NCBI GenBank assembly: GCA_963402885.1 | Contig: OY727096.1 | Location: 21,123,820 to 21,187,819, forward strand | Direction: 5' to 3' | Length of the DNA: 64,000 bases | Source: Antedon bifida | Lineage: Eukaryota; Echinodermata; Crinoidea; Comatulida; Antedonidae | Part shown: in pieces, positions 23,501 to 32,900 of the stretch | Layout: the number at the start of each line of letters is the position of its first letter | Position numbering within the stretch: the stretch's first letter is position 1 | Notes under the pieces: generated by a model | Told to the model about the DNA's origin: nothing | Databases searched by the model: none | Seen by the model: the letters and a program-made list of their open reading frames with translations, nothing else | Translations under genes and position numbers: made by a program

Positions 23501-26500
23501 TCGATGTTTTGACATCAAAACAAAAGCAAGTGGTATTAGAATCACTTCAAGTTCCAGGCGCACATATGTCTGGATTGATAAGACATGTGTAAAGGGATGT
23601 TGCACAAACTGTAGGATAAAACATAACAAAAATCATTTTATCATTCATAATTTTTAGAATGTGCACACTTTTTAAGTATAGTAAGAAAGGCAAGAACCTG
23701 ATAATGCTCAAAAAAAAAAAAGGAAAAAAAAGCCAGCACTTTTACCCCCAAACAGTAATAAAGTAGAGTGGTATTAAACATATTGCAGAGGCCTGGGATT
23801 TGAACAAAGGACCCTAGTATATAGGTAAGACAAGCAGTAAACCACCAAGCTACAACGCCACTAATCCTACATATACTGTACTTGCATTACAATATTTAAC
23901 CTACCTTGTTTGTGCAGTCAACCAACCAGATTTTAGTATCGGCCAAAATGGACAGTTGGTCATTTGAGGCCATTAGGATATGGCGGTCAGAATCACACTG
24001 TATATCGGCTTTAATGAAGTCTTGAGGCATGTAATGGTCATTTATCTAAAAAAGTAAAAATCAAATTAATGAATTAATTTATGTACCCTGTATGTAGAAA
24101 CAAGTAGAGAAAACAATAAGGACTAAATCTCTATCTACACTATCAAACAAGTTTGACAAAAAAGTGTGATGTGCTCCAATATGGTAGTGATATGACATCA
24201 TCGTGTCCATATATGGGAACATCACATTTTTTTGTCACAATTACCTTAAAATTTAAATTCTTTGGATTGTTAGGTCGTAACGTAGCCCTTGCTCTATTTG
24301 CAAGTCTTATCAACACTGGAGTGCTTGGCAGTCCTCCAGCCACAATTCCTGCATTGTAATATTTAGACACCACATCTCTAACTACCTTGCGAGCCGTATC
24401 ATTCATCATTAGCCTTGAACGCTCTTTGATCTGTAAAAACCGAATAACAAGAGTTAATATGTCCACTCCCGTTGAAATGAGATTTTTGAAGGAGATAGGT
24501 GTAAGAGAATACATTTTTTGATATTATTGATTTTATATTGTTGTTAAGCTCTGTCTACACCATCAAACTAGTCAAAGAGTGTGATCTGCCCAAATATCGT
24601 AGTGATATGACATCGTTGTGTCCATGGGCACATCACATTTGTTTTGTCACATAAAGTTTGATAGTGTAGACAGAGCTTAAGATATATATAAAATAGAATA
24701 TATTTATTAGTGCTACACTGAATGTGTAATACAGTACTATACTAATAAATACTAACACTAATTTAAGTAGTAAAAGAAATCATTGTATAGATGTACAGTA
24801 TAAAGATCTGAAAATTAAACAGATTTATATCATACCACAGTTATAATGTTAACTTTAGTAGACTAACACTACTGTAATTTAGGTAGTAACAAAAGAAATC
24901 ATTGTATAGATGTATAGACGTCTGACTATTAAACAGATTAAAGCATACCTCAGTTATAATGTTAACTTTAGTAATAGACTTTGGCTTGGGATCGTGATTG
25001 TGGCTTTGCTTTCCTTCCTTGAAGCCCTCTACTGTTTGCTTGATTGAAGCAGGACAACGGTTCACTTTATTCCGAACACTGCATTTCCAGGTAGTGGTAT
25101 TTTTTCCTTGAAGCTGTCAGTAAAAAAATGGTATGTCAATCTGTGTGTGTAACACCAGTGTTGACACTCCAGTATGTGTAACACCAGTGTTGACACTCCG
25201 GTATGTGTAACACCAGTGTTGACACTCCAGTATGTGTAACACCAGTGTTGACACTCCGGTATGTGTAACACCAGTGTTAACACTCCGGTATGTGTAACAC
25301 CAGTGTTGACACTCCAGTATTTGTAACACTAGTGTTGACACTCCGGTATGTGTAACACCAGTGTTGACACTCCGGTATGTGTGAAAAGGGCACCATACAA
25401 AATAGTTTCAAATTTAATATTAAAAGTTGAAACTCTTGTTAGTTGAAGTATTAATACATGAAAAGGCAATTTGCAAGCTTTAAATAAGTAATATACCGTA
25501 CCTTGACTGTAAATGAGAATCCTCTACTATCCAGAAGCAGACGCCCTCCACGCTTTGTTCCATTATCAGCAATCGTATAAACCGGACCGACAATGTCAGA
25601 CATATCAACGTCATTTCTACACAAAAGAACAATTAGAAATTAAAATATTTTATACACTTAACTCTCATAATTGAACTATCTGATAACCAGAATCGCAGGT
25701 TCCTAAATTCTTTACCATCAAAAACACATTTGAAATACTATAATTTTTGGACAACCATACGTATTAGGCCAGGCCAAGGGTATTAAAAGAGTTGACTGTA
25801 ATAATATTCATAAATGAAATAAACACTTACTGTAGGACTACTACTCCATCTGATAGAGAAATTGTTTCTTCAGCTGCAGGGTGTTCACTGAAAAGAAAGT
25901 TGCAAAAAATAGCTACAGTAGTTGATACAAGTATTGGACAACAGTGAAAAGAAAAAACTGAGAAGTTTTCTCAAAATAAAATGAAACAATTGTTACCCAA
26001 AAACTGACTTACAATCAAATTCCAAATTCCTTTTTTTGTACATATTTTGTGATATATTTTACTTTAATATTTAATTATCAATAAATTACAATAAAAATGT
26101 CAGAAAGTAACTGTCCATAAATAAAATCATTTTACCAACGGAAAAAAAAATCAATTAACTTACCTAACGATAGACATTGCTGCATTCCGAGTTTCTAAAA
26201 AGATATAAAAATATAATCATTACAATTATGTAAATGAGAGCTTTAAAACTAACCCAGTTAAGTCTCATACAAATCCATCTGAACTAGCCCACTGGCAAAG
26301 ATTACTAGTACCAGAGATATTTAGCAAAATTGATCAACACAACATAGTCTATACTTAAATTTTGTAATGCTAGTTTAGGTTTGGAAAATGGCATATTTGG
26401 CTGTGCAATTGTAACCTTATAAGTAAACGTTACTCTATAGAGGGCATTTAGGGTGAAACCTCGTGGGTGTTGAGGATGGAGAGACTCATGTTTTAGATTG

Positions 26501-29074
26501 ATGTTGGAACAACCCAATAATGTGTTGTAATTTTAGCTGAAGACTCTGTGTGATTGATTACCACCACAATATGATCATATGTTACACAATCTACAGTTAA
26601 GCTCTGTCTACACTATCAAACCTTATGTGACAAAAAAGTGCCCATATATGGACATGATGTCATATCTCTACCATCAAATATTTGGGCACATCACACTTTT
26701 TTTGTCAAACTAGTTTGATAGTGTAAACAGAGCTTTATCTACCTTTTATAAGCTGTAGCTCTTCTTGAATTGTTCTTACTTGAGGAGATTGAAGTTCTGA
26801 AAACAATAGCAAATACTTTCTGTAGTTATGTACTACTCTCAGTCACCAGTGTAGTATAATAGAGATATTATAAAATGTCTTTATGGTAGTATACATGAAA
26901 TGAACACAGTATTGGACAATGGATTGTGGCCTTTTAACTCAATTTATATTAAACCACCTACAGTTTTTTCGAATTGATGCTTGTCTTTGAGGTGTGGGAG
27001 TGCGATCACTCGACTGCACACTGATAAATTGCCTTCAAGGTGCGTGATTTACAGCCCACTTAAATTTTAGAATAAAGTATAAAGCTCTATCTACACTATC
27101 AAACTTTATATGACAAAAAAATGTGATGTGCCCTTATATGGACATGATGTCATATCACTACCATATTTGAGCATATTACTACCATATTTGGGCACATCAC
27201 ACTTTTTTTTGTCAACCTAATTTGATAGTGTAGACAGAGCTTAAGGCCTGTGATGCATGTTTTCTTACCTTTAATCATCTGTACATCTTGTTCAATAGGG
27301 CCTAGCTCCATGGGCAATGGCATTTCTGATTCTGAAAATAAGATAATGGAAAATCATTTACTGCAGCTTTATGAACAGCGAAAGTAAAAATTAAAACTAG
27401 GGTTTTGGACTCCCATTATATACAATTTCAGCCTCCTGCAGATTTCAAAATGATGTTCAGTTTTTACCAAACAGAAATGTATTGTTTTTAGAGAGGTACT
27501 GTAAATGAAGGGATTCCCAGTGGCGTAAGCGGCTATGAGTGCTCACTGGCTAAACCCAGGGGCTTATGGGGGCCCCTGAGCAGGGCCAAGAGGAAAAAAA
27601 TGGCATTAAAATATGTTGAAAAAGGCTAAATATATCTGAAGCCTCCAGCGTTGGAGGGAAACTTAGGGTTCTTAAACATCAGGCCTCTGCATTATGCCAC
27701 TGGGGATTCCCCTTACCTTTTTTACAATTTGTGGATTCAGCTTCTACATCTCCTGTAGCTTCTTCTTCCGATACATTCTTCTCCATCTTGGATTCCCACA
27801 AAATTCCACCTATCAAAAAAGACACTTAACCTGTATTTTACACAACATGAAATTTAGCTATTTAACACAAGAAATAAATAATAAAGACATACAGTAAACA
27901 GACAATTATATTCAAATCATAATTATGCATCCTTCGTGATAAGTTACATATTTCATTTATTTGACCAACAAACCACAATGTAAAATATACAGAGATTTGA
28001 ATTGATCAGTTGCTAAAGTAAACAAGATTACTATTAAAGAGTCAGCAGTCACATGATCTTAACAAATTAAATTTATAACTAGATTTAATTCGTCACTATG
28101 ACGAATTATAGGTTATATGCATTGATTAAAATAAAGATAATTGATTTGTAAAAGATATATTGATTGATTGATTTTCTCAGAATCTTTAATTATTTATAAT
28201 ATATGCTAGGATCTTACTAACGCAAATACAATAGCCGGTATCGCAATCCGATCAAAGATCCCTCTGCGTATAATGTCATAAACCACATTTGTTACATAAT
28301 AATAAAGACATAAGTTTTTTAATCTGTTATAATACTGCACGTTTTAAATTGTTTGCAATATTGTTGTTTTAATCTACCAAGCAAAGTGAATTTCCATTTT
28401 TATGGACAAATAAAATTTCTTGAATCTTGACATACTGTACAGTATTGGCTTGTAGCTTCGGCGGTATTGGCGTCCCATAGAAAATGATGTCGGCTTTTTT
28501 TATCACACACCAACTACAGCACCTACTACTATATTTACTACATACATACAGTAGTACTAACTATTACTACTGTATGACACTATTCATTTACTATACTTTA
28601 AGTCTGTATTAATACTTAATATTATTATAATAAACTAAAATTTTATTTAAAAATACACCATTTGATACAAATAGCCAAATTAACAATTGTTTTTAATGAC
28701 ATATTTGTTAATCACTCGGGTCAAAATGACCCGAGATGGGAGCGAAGCGACCCTGTACAATTGGCAAAACATAATGTGGCCGGTCGGGCTGTGCAATAAT
28801 GCCAAGCAGTATGTACAAACCGACCACGCCCGCGAAAATTGTTCAGGCAGCGCGTGGTGGGGAAGCCAATCCCGTGAAGGTTTTTAGTACGAATCGACTA
28901 AAATTGGTTCAAAATGACCATTTTTTAATACCTTTTGTTGTTTTCGACACTTTTTTTTCAGTCTAGATTCAATAGTCTTTAGATTGATAATAGTATCAAA
29001 AGCTACAACGGCATAAAAACGTTAAAAATAGTGCATACAAACTGTTTAGCTTTTCCCTTTAACTTACCATGCAT
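20590..29074 (-). CDS. FLYWCH zinc finger + MULE transposase-like protein, copy A, 16 coding exons, 561 aa
   Basis: Exons: 29074-29068, 27809-27717, 27331-27269, 26796-26743, 26194-26164, 25887-25831, 25616-25502, 25113-24949, 24430-24245, 24045-23905, 23608-23483, 22613-22437, 22144-22065, 21839-21673, 21246-21134, 20700-20590. They join in phase to 1686 nt. The first exon gives only ATG CAT G; if it is wrong, ATG at 27786 gives 551 aa. Seen: an acidic N-terminus, a FLYWCH finger (GRLLLDSRGFSFTV, TTWKC, NRCPA, SHNHD, about residues 120-190), then a MULE (Mutator) transposase core: VDCTNK (Asp300, replacing the usual DGTF), PLAFVLM, VLDFDVPLWK (Asp367) and QGCAFHW, and a later VRTETDVEEWHKK. 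The DDE Asp residues appear kept; the Glu is tentative. Many introns and no terminal inverted repeats at the gene ends suggest a host gene of transposase origin. Function unknown. Confidence 0.85.
20730..20815 (-). repeat. tRNA-head SINE relic
   Basis: Minus strand reads AATATGCTTGCCTTTATATC ... AGAGTTCAACCCTG, a B-box-like GGTTCAANNC region matching the copy at 63.04-63.15 kb. It sits in the last intron of gene A and is truncated. Confidence 0.45.
20940..21085 (+). repeat. probable LINE tail
   Basis: Ends TTAATTGAATTGAATTAAAT, a short-tandem tail typical of LINE 3' ends, as at 5.28 kb. It lies in an intron of gene A. Confidence 0.3.
21313..21625 (+). mobile_element. tRNA-derived SINE, copy 1
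   Basis: Pol III promoter head: A box in TGTGGCGCAGGGTTTGG, B box GGTTCGAATCC at 21361-21371. A conserved body follows (TATCCTTAGGCAAG, GTGTATAAATGGGTACC, TAGCTGCATTATGGGAGTAT), then a GCGCTATATAAG end and a (TTA)n tail. It shares the whole architecture with 43434-43735. It is inserted in an intron of gene A. Confidence 0.85.
22650..22730. repeat. GGGACACACCTATTTAGG-type dispersed repeat
   Basis: Two diverged units (TTTTGGGACACACCTATTTA, GGAGACACACCTATTAAAC) of the TAATAGGGGTGTCCC family, just upstream of the 70-bp minisatellite in the same intron. Confidence 0.4.
22885..23395. repeat. 70-bp minisatellite, about 7 copies
   Basis: Units start AAAGGGACACTGTGCTGGAT at 22941, 23011, 23081, 23151 and on, an exact 70-bp period; one unit is shortened at about 23221. 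Each contains GTGTCCCTTTAATAGTGGTT and TCTACTGTAAC. It lies in the intron between the exons coding DYKAV and LEHLV of gene A; the same intron of gene B holds a 17-bp satellite of the same core. Confidence 0.9.
23780..23872 (-). repeat. tRNA-head SINE fragment
   Basis: Minus strand: GTAGCTTGGTGGTTTACTGC (A-box-like) and TTTGTTCAAATCCC (B-box-like). Related to copies at 29.7 and 63.1 kb; intron of gene A. Confidence 0.5.
24127..24240. mobile_element. palindromic MITE, copy 5, right end lost at a splice donor
   Basis: The left terminus is intact except ATCTCTATCTACAC. The element stops at ...CACATTTTTTTGTCAC, five bases from the exon boundary at 24245 of gene A. On the minus strand the intron therefore begins GTAATTGTGACAAAAAAATG, i.e. 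the MITE starts right after the donor. Confidence 0.8.
24547..24677. mobile_element. palindromic MITE, copy 6
   Basis: Full termini, flanks TTA and TAA; in an intron of gene A. Confidence 0.85.
24740..24977. repeat. imperfect 119-bp tandem duplication over an exon end
   Basis: AAAAGAAATCATTGTATAGA occurs at 24772 and 24891, and CAGTTATAATGTTAACTTTA at 24838 and 24951. The right unit contains the 3' end of the second FLYWCH exon of gene A with its donor; the left unit is a decayed copy with its own GTATGA-like donor. Confidence 0.7.
25145..25382. repeat. 29-bp minisatellite, about 8 copies
   Basis: Unit GTAACACCAGTGTTGACACT CC..TATGT, period 29 (25151, 25180, 25209 ...). ACACCAGTGT is a near-palindrome. 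It begins about 30 bp from the acceptor of a FLYWCH exon of gene A. Open frames through it are repeat artefacts. Confidence 0.9.
26600..26734. mobile_element. palindromic MITE, copy 7, next to a splice donor
   Basis: Full termini with TTA on both sides. The right edge is eight bases from the exon end at 26743 of gene A, so the intron reads GTAGAT then the element's TAAAGCTCTG. Confidence 0.85.
27083..27241. mobile_element. palindromic MITE, copy 8
   Basis: Full termini with TAA on both sides; intron of gene A, 27 bases from the exon end at 27269. Confidence 0.85.
27525..27710 (+). repeat. dispersed repeat, copy 2 of 3
   Basis: GCTCACTGGCTAAACCCAGG ... GGCCCCTGAGCAGGG ... GGCCTCTGCATTATGCCACT follows the order seen at 3900-4130. 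In an intron of gene A. Confidence 0.6.
28086..28108 (-). mobile_element. Helitron-like 3' terminus (minus orientation)
   Basis: A 10-bp stem TAATTCGTCA/TGACGAATTA with a 3-base loop is followed on the minus strand by AATCTAGTT. A hairpin plus CTAG before T is the 3' end form of Helitrons. It matches the terminus at 55634-55664. Confidence 0.45.
28390..28435 (+). repeat. LINE-tail-like sequence
   Basis: GACAAATAAAATTTCTTGAA TCTTGA has the form of a LINE 3' tail; weak. Confidence 0.25.
28700..28890. repeat. GC-richer insert with CTCGGGTCA/TGACCCGAG hairpin
   Basis: Hairpin CTCGGGTCAAAATGACCCGAG starts at about 28716. The next 160 bp (GGGAGCGAAGCGACC, GGCCGGTCGGGC, ACCGACCACGCCCGCG) are clearly richer in G+C than the flanks. 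Probably a transposon end; the open frame across it is not convincing. It lies in the first intron of gene A. Confidence 0.4.
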
Positions 29075-29921
29075 AAAAAGAACTAGGCCTAACTCGACGA
29101 ATAAAGAAGATTGTATAGCGCCGCTCTCTACTACGCTATACGCGGGGGCGCTATAACCAACAATCTTTAGAATAAACTTCTGCGCATGTCTTAAAAACAT
29201 AAACAAACATCACACGTGTTTTTTAAAATTGTTGTTTTCTAAAATAAAAAAACAATAAAATACATTTACCATACTGTACTATTTAATACATACATCCCAC
29301 TGTTATAATTATGTATTTTCTTACAGTTTGATATTGATTAATATTGTTTTCATATTTGTACTTAAAAACTATATTTTAATTTATTCTTTTTTTAAAACTT
29401 GTTAAAGAAACATAACAATAATCATATAAACCTTTATTTGTGCTGCTTAAAAAAGTTTTATTTCAATAATGAATGTACAGTATTATACATTTGATTATTC
29501 TTTTCTTTACCCACATAGACAAAACCCTTCAACAGTGACAGATGATTCTTTTTTTTAACCATATTCAATGAGGGTGATCCATCCAGCAATTGCTGATCAT
29601 TAGGGACCCTCAGAAGTTCACAAGACAAACATATACACAAGATGCTCTACATAAACAAAATCTTATTACAAGTCTTTGGGAGTGGAGTTGTAATTTTGTC
29701 AAAAAAAATCCTGACATGTGACGGGACTTGAACCCAGGACTCTTGGAGTGGTAGCCAAGCATCATAACCACCAAGCCACAACTCCACTCCATTCTTCAAG
29801 AGACTTGTGTAAATCCATTGTCAACTCAGTATTGTATTCATTCATACAGTCAATGTATGCAAATGTCATGTTAAAAGGTAATACAGAATAATTAAAAAAT
29901 ATCTTTTGAGACGTGTTTCTT
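29075..29921. promoter_or_regulatory. gene A 5' region and gene B 3' flank
   Basis: 29075-29220 should hold the 5' UTR and promoter of gene A: TAGGCCTA at about 29092, TATAGCGCCGC at 29115 and GGGGGCGCTATAACC at 29145 resemble the palindrome upstream of the 7.2-kb gene. The rest is AT-rich and includes a SINE relic. Confidence 0.4.
29668..29795 (-). mobile_element. tRNA-derived SINE head
   Basis: Minus strand: GGAGTTGTGGCTTGGTGGTT (A box), then GAGTCCTGGGTTCAAGTCCC (B box) about 40 bases on. It lacks a cloverleaf acceptor stem, so it is a SINE, not a tRNA gene. Confidence 0.6.
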
Positions 29922-32900
29922 TCACGGTAACGGATAATCCAGGTACGTGCAGCCGTCTAAAAGTTCTTCCACAGTTATCTTGCTCTTCAAATATTTACGC
30001 CAGAGTCTAAATAACTCGTTGGGCTGAAAACGGTCCTATAAAAGTGAAAAAAATAATAATTAGAAGAACTAAAAATGCTACAGTATTAACTTTTGGGTGA
30101 CAGGGTAATGAAGTTAGAAAGGGAAGGAGAATTAGAATGGACAGGAGAAAGAAACTTTGAAAAGTGGCTAGCCAGAACAATACAAGAATACTGTTTTTAT
30201 TTCTTTTATTATAAGTGTGGTATTTTATAGACAATAATTCCTTCATCTTCATCTGACAATTGCAATAGGTATACATAAAAAAAATAAATAAATAAGCACA
30301 AAAAAACCTGGCAAAACAGTACCTGTGACCTTTGTACGGAATTCAATTTCCCTTCAGACACCAGTTTCCATTGTAGTGGTATATCAATCGATACTTTATG
30401 AAGTTGATCTACTAATTTGTACAAACCAACAGTCTCTAAAACAATAATAATGAGTGGTTATTAGGAATGCAGCCTACACAATGATTCACCCATATTGATT
30501 TTGGTGAATGTTTTGAGAAATTGACAACTAATTGGTCAATCCTTCTTACTTCTATCCAATAAATACATTTTTTAGTAGTAAGTTAAATCATCAAATCAAA
30601 GGATAGAAATTCTTTAAGCTCTGTCTACGCTATCAAACAAGTTTGACAAATAAAGTGTGATGTTCCCAATTATGGTAGTGATACACCCAAATATGGTAGT
30701 AGTATGACATCATCATGTCCATATATGGGCACATCACATTTTTTTGTCACATAAAGTTTTATAGTGTAGACAGAGCTTAAGTGCTTACCTACAAATGATA
30801 TTTAAGATATGATTGTTTTAAAAATATACAGCCAACAGCCAAATTGAAACATAATTTGAAACATTAAATTTGCCAAGAAGATTGTTTATTATATAATCTA
30901 AAGCAAAAAGCAATTTCAAATCTACCTTCTGCTTTATCCATTTTGTCTTGCCATCCCTCAACAGCCTCAGTTGTCCGTAAGACTCCGTCAAACGTACTCC
31001 AATCTTTTGGTTCCCAATAAGCATTATTAACCCATTGTTTACGAACATATTGAATAAGGCTTTGTGCAGCTGGACATTTCTTAGTATTTTTTTCTATTCT
31101 GTAAAACAACAAAAATTATAAAAAGTGCAGTTATGATTATGGTTGGTTTCCAGTAGGAAAAGTGTTTCATCTCTTGCTATGATTAAGTACATATTCTGAT
31201 TCTTCTAAAGGTCTATCTACACTATCAAACTTTATGTGACAAAAAATGTGATGTGCCCATATATGGACATCATGATGTCATATCACTACCATATTTGGGC
31301 ATATCACTGCCACATTTACCCACATCACACTTTTGTCAAATTAGTTTGATAGTGTAGACAGAGCTTTAAGAAGAATCAGAGTATGTAATAAAAGCACTGT
31401 AGCCGCAACTTTCGGAAAAAGACTTGGTTTTCTTTCTGCTTAAAAATAATAATAGCAGTTTTATATAGCGCCCAATACAATGTTTCTAAACGATTTACAC
31501 ACAAAAATGATCTATAAAATATCCTAAGTTGATCAAAAATAAAGACAAGCAGAGGAACCCTTTACACTGCTCCGTTCTCCGGCACTTTGAAGCTCCCGTA
31601 TGAGAGCTCGTCGGAACAGTATTCGCAGGAGCTCGAGTGAAAAATGCATCTCAGTGTTGAGAAAAAAACATGAAGAAATATTTTGCTTCTTACCTTGCAA
31701 GCGCTTCTTTTATTTCTTCAGGTGGCAAGTAAACTAACGCTAATACTTGTAATTGTATTGCCTTCAAAAAATTCAAATCAAAAGTTTATTATTATATTAC
31801 AGTAATGTATTTATTAACTCAAAATAATCAGCATTAAAAGCTTGTTCGGTCTTTCCACTGGACCACATACTATGTTGGGCTATGCACTCTCAAACAATTT
31901 AGCTAGTATTTCAGACTTGGTTTCGGATTGAGAGACACGGTGCAGTGGAGGGTCATCGACATCATCAAAGTATTGACTTCATCAATCTATCATTATGTCT
32001 TACAACAATTACTTACATCGTTAAGTGTTTTCTGTGATTTCTTTTGGACTTCTTGAATCCAATGGAAAGAGCACCCTTGAAGAGAAGTTCTTGGCATATT
32101 AGACCGGAACGCCTTCCATAATGGGATCTTTAAAGAAAGTATACATTTTCTGACACGATGCCGATGGGGGAGAATCTTAAGTAAAAGTTCTAAAACCTAA
32201 AAGAGAAAAAAAGTACAGAATAAAAAACATTTTTAATTTAATTTTATATTTTAATACACAAGGATATAAGAGTACAGTAGAGCCTCTATTACGTGGACAC
32301 CAACAAAGTGTCCCCTGAATATGAGTTGGCCATAATGTTAAAACATCATATATTTCCTCTCATTCGTTCTGTGGAAAAGTGTCCCTTTAATAGGGGTGTC
32401 CCTTTAATAGGGGTGTCCTCCTTAATAGGGGTGTCCCCTTAATAGGGGTGTCCCTTTAATAGGGGTGTCCCTTTAATAGGGGTGTCCCTTTAATAGGGGT
32501 GTCTCTTTAATAGGGGTGTCCCCTTTATAGGGGTGTCCCTTTAATAGGGGTGTCCCTTTAATAGGGGTGTCCCTTTAATAGGGGTGTCCCCTTAATAGAG
32601 ATGTCTCAAATGAAGGATTCTACTGTATTCTCATTTCTCCATAAGATATTTAGTTATTCACTAGCTATGTTCCTGTATACAGATACTATTAAACTATCCA
32701 TTGTTGGAAATAAATATAAATATGTATGTTGTAAACGCACAGATAGATACTTACAGAATTGTAATCACGCATTCGATTATTTGACATCAAAACAAAGGCC
32801 AATGGAATTGTGTGTAGATCACGTTGTAGACGAACAAATGTTTGTATTGTTAGAAGATGCGTGAAAGGTTTACGAACAAACTGTAAAAATGAAAGAATAA

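Noticed and set aside
25062-25341. Minus-strand frames rich in NTGVTHTGVSTLVLH
   Set aside because: Produced by the 29-bp minisatellite in a gene A intron.
25145-25382. CRISPR-like regular repeats
   Set aside because: Units are contiguous with no spacers; animal minisatellite.
28687-28887. 66-aa plus-strand frame in GC-richer DNA
   Set aside because: No recognisable domain; starts in a hairpin repeat within an intron of gene A.
29668-29795. tRNA gene
   Set aside because: A and B boxes are present but there is no acceptor stem or anticodon arm that closes; it is a SINE head.
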